From contig MNCI01024381.1 in the NCBI GenBank assembly GCA_015680685.1, forward strand, positions 3,070 to 67,069: a stretch of DNA of 64,000 bases, read 5' to 3'. Below the pieces are notes generated by a model. It did no database searches. It was not told where the DNA came from and was given only the letters and a program-made list of their open reading frames with translations. This document shows positions 22,801 through 33,560 of this stretch, one piece after another. The stretch is from Gnetum montanum. Taxonomy: Eukaryota; Streptophyta; Gnetopsida; Gnetales; Gnetaceae. The translations under genes were made by a program, and so were the position numbers. Every line of letters begins with the position of its first letter. The first letter of the stretch is position 1.

Positions 22801-23766
22801 GCGCTTGGAAAATGAGCGTCAACGGCTAGCCTTAGGACCTCCTAAACCTACTCCATTAAATGTGATACCCATGACACAACCTAACGATAAACCAAATGCA
22901 GGCCACGAGGGGGAATCATCCAAAAAACATGACATGCCCGAATCAATAATTCCAAAAAATGATAAACCAATGATGCACGAAATAAAACTACTGGGCCCAA
23001 TGGATCAAGTCACCGGCAATAAACACATGCCCAATAGTAGAGACCTAGCAACAGCCCTAACACAAGTCACAAAAGCGCTCAAACAAAAGAATACTTCGCT
23101 AAGCTTATATGACCTAGTTTTAACATCTCAAACACATCGCAAAGCTTTAGTGCGCATGTTAACGTCAATCCCAGTAAGTGAGGACTTGCCTCCAAATGAA
23201 CCTTCGATTCATGCGGTAATGTACTCGCCCCAAGGGTCAACTTCCAAACCATTAAGTTTCCATAACGATAACATCAANGTTTCTAAGTGAGGTTGCGCAT
23301 GTACAATGTCGGGCCCAGGTAGTTCTGTTTTGGGTGGTTTTTCTTCTGTGTTTAAAGGATTATCTCTTGTTGGTTGTTGTTCATTTNAAAACATAGTGCC
23401 ATATCCCATCATCGAACAACTTGGGCTCACAGAGCTAATCAGACCAACTGCTATCACATGCTTAAAATCATTTAGTAGATCGTGCGTGGCAGTCAAAGGC
23501 ACCGTGACCTTGGACTTCATAGCAAGGGACCAATTCCCCACATCCGCCGAATTCGTAGTAATCGATGAGATGCTAGGATTCAACCTAATATTAGGAAGGT
23601 CTTGGTTAGCCCAACTAAAAGAAGTCTCATCCCCTATACACCAAGAGATTTACCTACCTTATGAAGGTGGTGAAATCATCATACATAGGGAGGCTGCTAC
23701 ACCCATCATCTCATCGTACATAGACATAGACCAAGGCTCAGAGGTTAAGCTCAAAGAGCCTAGATA
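22781..23766 (+). pseudogene. B protease region, active site replaced by an inverted segment
   Basis: The frame continues NRLTRERLENERQRLALGPP, LLGPMDQVTGNKHMP and SLSLYDLVLTSQTHRKALVR. It then reaches the protease, where 23279-23386 does not encode the expected IHRVHVDDGAAT segment. After the second N the frame resumes NIVPYPIIEQLGLTE, AEFVVIDEMLGFNLILGRSWLAQL and IHQEIYLPYEGGEIII. So the catalytic Asp loop is absent in this assembly, although both flanks are well preserved. Frame 2 is kept across the foreign segment. Confidence 0.85.
23279..23386 (+). other. 108-bp inverted copy of 23776-23883 bounded by single Ns
   Basis: The segment between N (23278) and N (23387) is, as far as I can compare base by base, the exact reverse complement of 23776-23883. 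It occupies the place of about the same length of protease sequence. The single Ns at both joints and the absence of any difference, in an element otherwise about 7 percent diverged between LTRs, point to faulty gap closure. Confidence 0.85.
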
Positions 23767-24089
23767 GCATGACATAAATGAACAACAACCAACAAGAGAT
23801 AATCCTTTAAACACAGAAGAAAAACCACCCAAAACAGAACTACCTGGGCCCGACATTGTACATGCGCAACCTCACTTAGAAACCACAACTGACACAGAAA
23901 CCGTGATACACGCTGAAGCGCAAGAAAACACCAACGTGGAAAGAATTCTATCAGACATCCCTTGGGCTGAATTACCCTTCAACGTGATCAATGAAGGGGA
24001 TGTTGAATACAGAATCATACTCGCTAACTCTGCTCCCAATGTAAAAATGCGATAAATCAAAAAATTACTAAACCAATGAATAATGAAAA

Positions 24090-24310
24090 ACACCTATCCG
24101 AAATGATGTTAAACTACCATGTCCGCAATGACATAAAACTAGCCACAATCAGAAATGGTCAATCAACTGAGAAACCCACCCATGTCATTCAAAACATTCC
24201 TTGCTTACGCTGGGGCCCAAAATGACCTTAAACTAGTGCGAATCTAGTCCTAAATGGCCTTAAACTAGTACAAATCTGGCTCAAAATGGCCTTAAACTAG
24301 ATCATCCACT
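24090..24310 (+). repeat. B linker 1 repeats
   Basis: About six units: GAAATGATGTTAAACTACCA, then GCCCAAAATGACCTTAAACTAGTGC and GGCTCAAAATGGCCTTAAACTAG. They lie between the gag-protease frame and the 3' end of the antisense gene. Bases 23767-24090 hold the decayed end of the gag-protease frame (AELPFNVINEGDVEY, matching C near 62040). Bases 24310-24560 are AT-rich and without a gene; they would be the 3' UTR side of the antisense gene. Confidence 0.8.
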
Positions 24311-24560
24311 TGTATTTTGTTTTCCTCTTTCGTTTATCATTATACTCCAACTTATAATTACATCCGTGCATTACACTTAAACCACAAAAACAAACCAAAA
24401 CAATTTTACATTGTCGTGTCGTGTTTGCAATTAAACTAAAAATAAACAAAAAATTTTATATATGAAATGATGTACAAGTACAAAGGTTAACTAGTTTCAT
24501 TCATCTCAATTTACAATTCCCATATAAATTTAAGTAAAAAAATGACAAAACAAACAAAAA

Positions 24561-27500
24561 CTAAACATCTGGGATGGTAGGGTCATCCCCTTTAGACCCG
24601 CTGGCATCATGGGCCCCTGCTTCACTGGGACCAGCTTCGTAGACATCGTCACTACCTTGATCCTGAAAATGCAAAAAGAGATAACGAACGTAAGAACAGG
24701 AGAAAGAAGAAATTCCAAAAAATGGGCAACGAACGAAGGTCATAATAACAAAATGCTTACCGTAAGGGATCCCCCTAAGCCGAATTGTAGCTAGCAAAGG
24801 ATTTTCTCTTCTGAGACACTGGTCGAGTCGGTCCCGTCAAGGCCTAGGTCGACATCTACCAAGGCCTTCCCCTTGTCAACCGCTAACCAGGTAGGACGCT
24901 TTAAAGGAAATTCACCCACAGATACCTCCCCAGAAGTAGTTGTAATCACCCTTGTAGGCGATTCCATCTCGACAGTTGTGTTTTGAGCAAAAGTATCGAA
25001 TGTAGAGTGTAGACCGAGACCCTCCACAAACATTTTCAATTGACGCTTTTCAATGGACACTTCTTTCAACGATTTCTTATAATGATGTTTGTGGTTCTTT
25101 TCATCCTAACCCCATTTGCGTACCTTGGAAGTGAAAGATTTCCAATCTTAACACTTGAGGTTCAGTAGGTCTATTTGGGCCTTGTGCTTTGCTAGTCTCC
25201 GTGTCCGTGATGCGTGACGATTGAGCAGATTCCAATACCTGGTATACGTGATCTCGGAGGTCCACCAAGAGCGATCACTGCTTAGTTTAGCAGAGGTGAA
25301 CTCATACTGAGCCTTTAGATCATCACGCTCAACTGACAACTCAGAAACTTGTTTCTCTTTTCTTTGAATCTGAAACCACAACTGTTCGATGGAATGCCTA
25401 CAGGTCCACAACGATTTGGCGTTCTGAACGAGACCCTCCGCCACTTCCTCATAAACTAGCCTAGTCACCTGCTCGACTTCTGGGGATAATGTAGGCAAAC
25501 TCTCTATGTTAACTATCTTAGAAGGATCCCACCTCAGTTTAGCACCTACGCACATGAAAAGAACAAACGCTAAAATGACAAAAACAAGGTGTGAAACTCT
25601 AAAAGTTGAAAACAACTCGAAACATATATACATATCTTAGGGTGGACCTCCTGAATTCGTTCAACAACTTGCTCAGTGATATCAGCCACAAAATCCATTT
25701 ACTTGGCATCTCTGTCCAAGTAAATGGTCCACGAGTGTGAGATGGACTAACCTCCATGGTCCTTTCAGGGGGAAGCATCTTCATGGGTATGTCCAGCCGC
25801 ATCATCCTGGTTTCGCTGCCTTCGTTTGGAAGAGATGAAAACACAAAAGTAAAATACCATGGAAATAATAGCTAATGAAGCAATGTAAAAAAAATAAAAG
25901 AAAATATACCATGTTCCCTGTCCCTTTTTGGGTTTGGAGGATCTCCAAGGTCCAACTTTCCTTTGAGGAAGCTACTGAACATTTCGTCGACACCACTCTG
26001 GTCATCCACCGGCTTAGTCTCTATGGTGTCTTCCCATAGCTGCTCCGTTTTCTTCATTTGATCCTTATCAGCCTCTTTCTCATTGGTCAATAACTCCATT
26101 CTGGTTTTCTCCTCTTCAATGATCATCTCTAATTCCTATCTCCTCACTTCTCGAATCAAGTCTGAAGGCATCAGTAACATGTAAGTGGTCGAAGTAAAAA
26201 TCATGAGTAAGACGAAAATGATAAAGTAATAAGGGTACTAAGTTTACTTACCTCGGGCAGGCATCTTGAATTGTATGTGCTTAACCTGTGGCTCGTCCAC
26301 ATTTAAGGCCTTCTCGGTTGAACGTTCACATTTTGTCAACTTCGACTTGGCCTTACCAATGGTTTCTTTGATGACCCATTCTGCTCTCTTTGCAGTATAA
26401 GGCACATCGTCTGGTTCCAACCCCACACTATCACATGTGTGGATTGAGGTACCAGATGATCCCCCTATTGTGATAGAGATGGATTTATCAATTCCCTCGG
26501 GCGCATCCTAGGACTTGGCTGTTTCAAACAAGTGGTTGATCCATGGGTGGGATAGTTGACCGTGATCCCGTAGAACATACTTGTTGTTCGCACGAACCAC
26601 CAGAAACTTGGCTAAGCAGTGAAGATAACTAGCAAAGAAGGTGAAATTAAAGTGAGACTATGCCTCGACATTCGAGCGCAATCACACTATCTCTTTGTGC
26701 AAGCCCGACAACAAAAACTGGGCCAAGTTATAATGCATGCAGATTTCCATAATGGTGCGCATAATACGTACAGCTTCGACCCCAAGACTCCGCACCTAGG
26801 AAAGGGATTCAAGAAATACACGTGCCCTAAACAAGGGATATAATTCATTCACCTCCTCAACCTTTGCTTTCCCCTACATAGGGAATCCCTTCGCACCCTT
26901 GGAAACATCCAACCAGTCCTCTAATTCACAAACCGTATGGAGCTCTTTATGAGCCCTGTCTAAAACTACATTTATACCATTAGTCAATACACCAAACAAG
27001 TTCAAAAAGAATTTAGGTGATAGATGGAAAACTATCTTGACACCCTTAATCTGGGTGTTGCAGTAAGAGACAGACTCATTGAAGGAATCTACGATCCCAA
27101 TCATTTCTACTATTGACACATCAAGGCTCGGGGTCGTAAAGAGCTCCATAAGGCCAACATCATCTAAACAATGAATGATGGATGGTGGGGCATGAGTGTG
27201 CAACCATTTTTGAGCCTTGCTGACCTCCCTAAATTTCATTGATAGGGTAGTCTCAGTTCGTCCGGTCGCGATAGGGTCTCCACCAGGAGGGACATCAACT
27301 GTAGGTACAATTCGAAATCATCATATCAATATAACCCCTGGTAGTTGAACAAACATGTTAACACATTTAGAAAATACTGTCATTTACCTTTAGTTGTGGA
27401 CTTAGATGTGCTACCCAAGTCAGAGTCTTGAGGAAAAATTAGTCCCTTAGGTGACCAATCTCCATGCAACCATTGACAAGCTATGCATTGAGCGAACGCT

Positions 27501-28982
27501 CTAGAGAATCTTTTGTGAAAATGTACAATATCATCCTTAGTTTGAGCTAATACAGCTCCATGAAGGGTGGGATCCACCATAAAGGCCTCTAGAGTGATAC
27601 GAGCTAGAGCAAGCCCATCATCCTCAACGCATGTTCCATCTAAGTTAACTTTAGGCCTACAAATGAACGAATGTTAAAATATAAGAAAATGCCAAATGAT
27701 GGAAAGAAACAACAAGCTTAAACGATCCTACCTATCCACTCAGTACACGGTACCAGGAGGGTTCTGGAACAACGTATGCACGTGCGCAACTAAAAATAGA
27801 GTGTTGTTCAGATAATCGCGCCCTCGCAACAATTGGGCCCACACACACATTAACGGGTGAGTGGATTTTGGCCCACCAGAGGGGCTATCCTCGATCACAA
27901 GAGGCCCCTCATCAATGTCTTCCATGAAGACCGTGACACCCTCCGAGGCTCCTGGCAACATGGCCTCAAGCACGCTCTGTGCCACTAGTTCACTTAGATG
28001 CGACTAGATCACCACTTTAAAACTATCCAGCATGAAGGCCAAGAATTCACATGCACCTTCTCTGAACTAGACCCCATTGTTGTCAACGGTCAAGTCCGGG
28101 GTAGGTTCATCGGCCTCAATGGGGACAAACCAGGTCAGTACCCCAACAATTTTAACAACCAGGAGAAAAGGTTCAGTGTCCCTGCAAGCAACCAAAATGC
28201 CATGGTAAATCATCCATACATGAAAAGTAGACGAAAAACAAAATTTCATATTATAGGCCGACACTTGGAAAAATTACCAACTGTTTACACTCAGCATATA
28301 CGCTGTTAAAATTGTTTACGCTCAGCGTATATGCTGGGCGTATATGCTGTAAAATAAGTTTACGTCGAAAACAGTTCACACTATACGCCGTGAAAACAGG
28401 TCTACGCTGAACCCCACTTGAAAACAATCAACTGCTAACACTCAGCGTATACGCTGTAGAAACCCTCAGCGTATATGCCATAAGAGCCCCTAGTGTATAC
28501 ACTGCATAAACAATATACGCTGTGTAAATAGTCTATGCTGAACACTATGTAAATAGTCTACGCTAAACACCATAAGCAAATAGTCAGTGTATACGCTGAT
28601 AAAATCATCTACGCTTCATGCCAGAAATTTGTTTCTGCTATGCATTGATAAAACAGATTACGCCACAAACAACTTAGGCTACATGTAGTCTCTACGCTCT
28701 AGAAATCATCTACGCTGGGCGTATACGCCAAGAAAATTGTTATGCTATCTATCTATGCCGAGCGTATACGCCAAAACCCTCTACACTGACAGTATACGCT
28801 AAGAAACTGGTACAGATGGAAATAAGTAATAGAGATAGCATCAGAGCCTACCTGTGTGATGATCCAAGCCATGATGGAATCCTTGGCCTGGGCAGACACT
28901 GTAGCATGGCCTCGCTCTCCTCCGCGAAGGTTAGGTTAGCTCCCTTCCTCCCCTGGCCTTCCACTTCCTTGCCTTTGCCCAT
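24561..28982 (-). pseudogene. B antisense nine-exon gene, unknown function
   Basis: Exons, read leftward: 28982-28852 (MGKGKEVEGQGRKGANLTF), 28181-27732, 27656-27388, 27298-26252, 26161-25910, 25819-25752, 25701-25632, 25545-24761, 24662-24561 (ends IPDV, TAG). All eight introns have GT and AG ends and T-rich 3' parts, and the exon phases join into one frame of about 1,058 codons. Exons 6 and 7 are the least certain acceptors. Twelve in-frame stops (two in exon 2, five in exon 4, one each in 5 and 7, three in 8) each differ by one C-to-T change from CAG, CAA or CGA. Charged, probably coiled-coil stretches lie in exon 5 (EEEKTRMELLTNEKEADKDQ) and exon 8 (RKEKQVSELSVERDDLKAQ). I do not recognise the family. 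Antisense ORFs are known from Tat-lineage elements, but usually near the 3' LTR. Confidence 0.8.
28182..28851 (-). repeat. Intron 1 of B antisense gene, with palindrome array
   Basis: 670-bp intron, GTAGGC donor and TTGCTTGCAG acceptor. From 28290 to 28800 it holds many copies of GCGTATACGC variants and CTACGCT words (for example the stretches near 28320, 28443, 28710 and 28760). The same word family fills the LTR U3 and the leader after the PBS. Confidence 0.7.
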
Positions 28983-29290
28983 CTCGGCATCCTCTATGCT
29001 GGGATTGGCAGGTTTACGCTGAGGGTTGAAACCGTTTACACCTACGCTGAGCCTCTACACCAGAGTCTGAGTCTCTATGCTGATGCTTGAACCTCTACGC
29101 TCTATGTTTACACTGAGGTTTAGTCGTTTACGTCTACGCTCAGGGTTTGGGTTTTATGCTCATACTCATGCTTACGCTTACGCCAGGGTTTAGTGGTTTA
29201 CGCTTACGCTGGGTCATCTACGCTCAGGATTTATTCTTGAGATTATGCTGCAAATACAATGTGACAAATAATGCCCCCCCTTTATATAGC
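28983..29290 (-). promoter_or_regulatory. TATA box and 5' leader of B antisense gene
   Basis: On the minus strand GCTATATAAAGG gives a TATA box at 29288-29281, about 300 bases ahead of the ATG at 28982. The presumed leader between them is full of AGCGTAGA / AGCGTAAAC words. Upstream (29299-29326) is a (CCG)n run. The leader has no long open frame. The arrangement suggests that the gene is transcribed from its own promoter, opposite to the retrotransposon RNA. Confidence 0.6.
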
Positions 29291-29298
29291 GCTCTGAC

Positions 29299-29515
29299 GC
29301 TGCCACCGCCGCCGCCGCCGCCGCCTTCCGGTTTGTACCTTTTTGCTCTTCTTTACTTATTTTAATCAAAATTTCCTCAAAAATAAAATAAAATAAATAT
29401 ATTTAAAATAAAATAAATATTACCACATCCTGAATCCCTTGTAAACCAACTCTAGAAGTCCACGTCGAACATTTTCATGCAGAACTGCTCCTATGCAAAT
29501 TTTTCGATAAACATA
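29299..29515. repeat. (CCG)n microsatellite and AT-rich spacer
   Basis: 29299-29326 is a run of CCG/GCC triplets; 29365-29420 is AAAATAAAATAAATAT-type low-complexity DNA. This lies between the antisense promoter and linker 2. No gene is seen. Confidence 0.7.
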
Positions 29516-29590
29516 CAGCCTGGTATGGCCTTAAACTGCCATGACGGCCTGGTATGGCGTTAACCTGCCATGCGTCCCGATGTGACGATA
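29516..29590 (+). repeat. B linker 2 repeats
   Basis: Three units of GCCTGGTATGGCCTTAAACTGCCAT type, the last two degenerate (GGCGTTAACCTGCC and GACGATAAACCACC). They mark the border between the antisense gene block and pol, like 14935-15310 in A and 48340-48420 (reverse) in D. Confidence 0.65.
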
Positions 29591-32500
29591 AACCACCATT
29601 ATGCATGTGCACACAATTTAAGTTGCCTGAAAACATCGAGCAATACTTATCGCCTCATTCTGCTCTCTATTCATTGGTAAGAGCAAGCCCGATGGATTAT
29701 CAACATTTATCTGCACCATTAATCATCGATGGGCCGCACAGACAAATCGCAAGGGACATTGACATAAATGTCATCAACCTAAGTCTATCAATAGATGACA
29801 CAGTCATAGCCTCGACACAACAAATGCTAGATAATTACCAAGGTATGATAAAGTCCCTTGACATAGAAGCTGAAAATATCACTGAAGACCCGTTGATTGA
29901 AACCCCCATCGTTATGTCTGACAGTGAGACCAAAATACTAAAATTAAGTACACTATTGCAACCTCCTCTAGCCAAAGACATAGAAGATATGCTTCAAAAC
30001 AACATAAAAGAATTCGCTTGGTCTTACACCGACATGCTCGGGTTAGAGCCCCAAATTGTCCTGCACAACATCATCCTTGATCCAAAATTGAGGCCAGTAA
30101 AGCAAAAAGCATGAAAGGTTAAACCCAAGGTGGCATTCGCAGTTTGCAATGAGATCACCAAACTTTATCAGGCTGGTTTCATTCGAGCTATCGATTACGC
30201 CGAATGGGTATCCAACATGGTCATTGTCTCAAAGAAGAACGGAAGCATTCGCTTATGCATTGACTTCCGAGATCTCAACGTCACAACCATAAAAGATGAT
30301 TTTTCCCTACCCAGCATCGATCAACTTGTCGACTCGACCACTGGGCACACCCTATTATCTTTTATGGATGGCTTCTCAGGATACAACCAGATACGTATTA
30401 ACCTCGAGCATCAACTCCGGACTACCTTTATGACATCATGGGGAACCTTTTGTTATACAATGATGTCCTTCGATCTCAAAAATGGTGGGGCCACATATCA
30501 AAGGGCGATGACATTCATCTTTAGCGATTACATGTTACACTCGCTCAACAACTACGTGGACAACATCGTGGTTATATCAAAAACATCATAAGAACATGTA
30601 CAAGACCTTGACTTGGTGTTAAAATGTTGTTTAAAATATGAGTTGAGACTTAATCCAAAGAAATGTGTCTTTGGAGTAAAAACAGGAAAAATGCATGGGT
30701 TCATAGCCTCAGAAGCAGGGATACGAGTAGACCCTGATAAGGTTAAGGCCATAACCAACCTAAAATCACCTGGCAACCTTATGGAACTTCGAGGTCTACA
30801 GGGTAGACTACAGCTCAGTAGAAGGTTCATAGAAAAACTAATAGATAAATTAAAACCTATGAACCACTTGTTGCACAAGAATGTCCATTTTGAATGGACT
30901 CCACAATGCCAGGAAGTGTTTGATAATATTCAAGTGGCACTTACCCAACTGCCCATGGTTTATCCACCTCAAAATGATAAACCATTTTACATCTACCTCG
31001 CAACTTCAGATTCATCAATCGCATCCATGCTTTGCCAGAAACAAGATAATGGAACTGAAGTCCCTGTCTACTACTTGAGCCATGCATTAGCAGGGCATGA
31101 GAAGAAATACAACGACGTAGAGAGGTCATGTTTATCCTTTGTATTTTCTCTAAAGAGATGGCGACATTACCTCTTCCACAATCAAGTTAACATAATCTGT
31201 AAGGATAATGTGCTCAAATCCATCATAGGAAACATTTACGAGACAAGTCGGATAGCACGTTGGAAAACCATGATAGCTGAGTTTGACCTACATTACATAG
31301 CATAATCATTAGTTAAGAGTCAAGCCATAGCAAATCAAATGGCCACGTCACCAACACACGATCAAGCGACAATAGAGCCAGAATTCCCAGATGAGAATAT
31401 TAGCACAATAGACATAGTGCTCAATGACTATGATGCCATTCTAAACTTCGACGGAGCATCCACCCCTTAAGGGGGAAGTGTTGCCGCTATCATCACCTAT
31501 CCCTCCAGGGAGATTAGACCCTTTGCTTATCATTTCAACTTTCATTGTACCAACAATATGGCAAAGTATGAAGGTCTCCTTAGAGGTCTTGCAATAGCGT
31601 TAGCTTCAAACATCACATGGCTTGTGGTCATAGGAGACTCACAACTGGTCCTAAACCAAGTCATAGATATTTATACATGCAAAGAGCAACATTTACAACC
31701 ATACTGTGACTTGGAAAAACACTTAATGAGGCAATTCAAAAACATTGATGTGCAACACGTCTCTAGAAACGACAATACCATCGCAAATGCACTGGCCACA
31801 TTAGCATTAAACATATCGCCTGACATGTTCCATACATTGCCAAGCTCCATAACCAGTTGTGCCAAACCAATAACCGATGCCCTTGATATATTACCAATAG
31901 CGTCCGTTAGTACAACACACACGATAGAATGGTATGATGACATAAAAGAGTACCTTCTACGTGGTAAAACACCACAACATCTAACAAATGCACAAAAAGA
32001 CGCAGTACAAAAATGTTTTAGGCAATACATACTGGTAGGGGACACGTTGTGTCATCGATCCTACGAGGGCATATTGCTAACATGTGTTGGTAATACTGAT
32101 GCCGAAACCATCGTTGAACAAGTACATGAAGGACTCTGTGGAGGACACATAGCGCCAAAAGCAATGGCAACAAAGATTAGATGCTTAGGCTATTATTGGC
32201 CACACATGGAGTATGATTGTCTCTCCAAGGCTAAAACATGCAGTACCTATCAAAGACATGGCAATCTAATCCATGTCCCACCAAATGAGTTGCATACAGC
32301 GCAAATCACATGGCCCTTTCAAAAGTGGGGGTTGGACCTTATTGGGCCAATAATACCCTCATCTTCTGCAGGGCATAGTTTCATCATAACTGCAACAGAA
32401 TACTTCACGAAGTGGGTAGAAGCTGTTCCCCTTCGAAAGACTACATCTAAAAACGTGTGCAACTTCATTCTTGAAAACATTGTAACCCGTTTTAGCATCC

Positions 32501-33168
32501 TTATGACGATCACCACCAATAACGGGCCACAATTTAGCAGTGCCGAAACAAAAACATTTTGTGAAAGTTTTGGGATCAAAAACTCATTCTCATCCCCTTA
32601 CTACCCTTAGAGCAATGGGAAAGCAAAAGCAACAAACAAAATCATCATTAAAATACTTAAAAAGATGCTTACCCAAAGCAAGAGAAGATGGCACAAACAA
32701 TTGCTATACGCATTTTGGTCATATCATACTACACATCGAACTTCAATAGGTAAAATTCCATATAGTCTTGTTTATGGTTTAGAAGCTATTTTACCTTTCG
32801 AATTACAGGCACCGTCTTTAAGGATCACACTTTCTGGACTCCTCAACGAAGAACAAAATAATGACATGCGCATCATTGACCTAGACTCGGTAGAGGAGGA
32901 ATGCATGCATGCACTTGATCAGATTGAGTGGTACCAAAAACAACAACGGCAACGCCATCGGCATGACATTCATAAGTGCCCCATCAAAGAAGGTGACCTT
33001 GTACTCAAGGTAGTTCGGGAACACTTGAACAAATTCTCAGCCAACTGGGAAGGGCCTTACTTGGTCACTAAAGCATACGATAATGGAGCATTCAAGTTAG
33101 CTAATATGGAAGGAAATGAGTTTGCAAATCCAACCAATCACTTATTTTTGAAACTGTTCTATACTTGA
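29554..33168 (+). pseudogene. pol: B pol: RT, RNase H, second RNase H, integrase
   Basis: One frame over about 1,205 codons with five premature stops at 30112 (TGA), 30589 (TAA), 31303 (TAA), 31468 (TAA) and 32608 (TAG), and no frameshift. RT: LCIDFRDLN, SFMDGFSGYNQIR, then YVDN (about 30556) in place of catalytic YVDD. RNase H: YIYLATSDSSIASMLCQK, VYYLSHALAGHEKK. Second RNase H: LNFDGAST, HCTNNMAKYEGLLRGL, GDSQLVLNQV, ANALATLAL. Integrase: finger HEGLCGGH..CSTY (second Cys lost), GLDLIGPI, TTNNGPQF (Asp to Asn), NGKAKATNK (Glu to Lys), and the C-terminal EGDLVLKVVREHLNKFSANW. It lacks protease, which lies upstream with gag. Confidence 0.95.
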
Positions 33169-33189
33169 ATACAAGCTCAGGTATGTGCA

Positions 33190-33560
33190 AGTCCTGGGGT
33201 CATGACTATAAACTGATACCACAGCTCGTCTTGGAATCATGATGGTAAACTGATACCATAGAATAGTCCTGGATTATGACTTAAAACTGATACCATAGCT
33301 CGTCCTGGCATCATGATGGTAAACTGATACCATAAAGCATCTACAATGACAATAAACTAGCACCCGTCCAGTATGACAGTAAATTGCCATAGTTGCATTC
33401 ACCAGAGTCTGCTAAGACTATAAACTGGTTTTCCTCTTCACGGTCTGCCAAGACTAGAAACTGGCAATGCACCGTCCTCCACGATGCTGAATGGAAATGT
33501 CCAACGGGTCATGACATAAAACTAACCCATGATAGTCTGCTATGACTATAAACTAGCAAG
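33190..33560 (+). repeat. B linker 3 repeats
   Basis: About ten units. The first are about 38 bp long (TCGTCCTGGCATCATGATGGTAAACTGATACCATAG); later ones are shorter (TCTGCYAAGACTAKAAACTGG). They start right after the pol stop. Confidence 0.8.

Noticed and set aside
24561-28982. Antisense block as an ordinary host gene captured by chance or an unrelated insertion
   Set aside because: Homologous blocks occupy the same place and orientation in A and D, and no target duplication or transposon ends are seen at its borders.
29147-29365. 72-aa frame with a proline run
   Set aside because: The prolines come from the (CCG)n microsatellite, and the rest is the leader repeat of the antisense gene read on the wrong strand.
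29554-33168. Endogenous pararetrovirus (caulimovirid) origin of the pol genes
   Set aside because: An integrase with HHCC finger and a GLDLIGPI core, LTRs, PBS and a 5-bp target duplication are present, and no movement protein is seen; these fit a Ty3/gypsy element.
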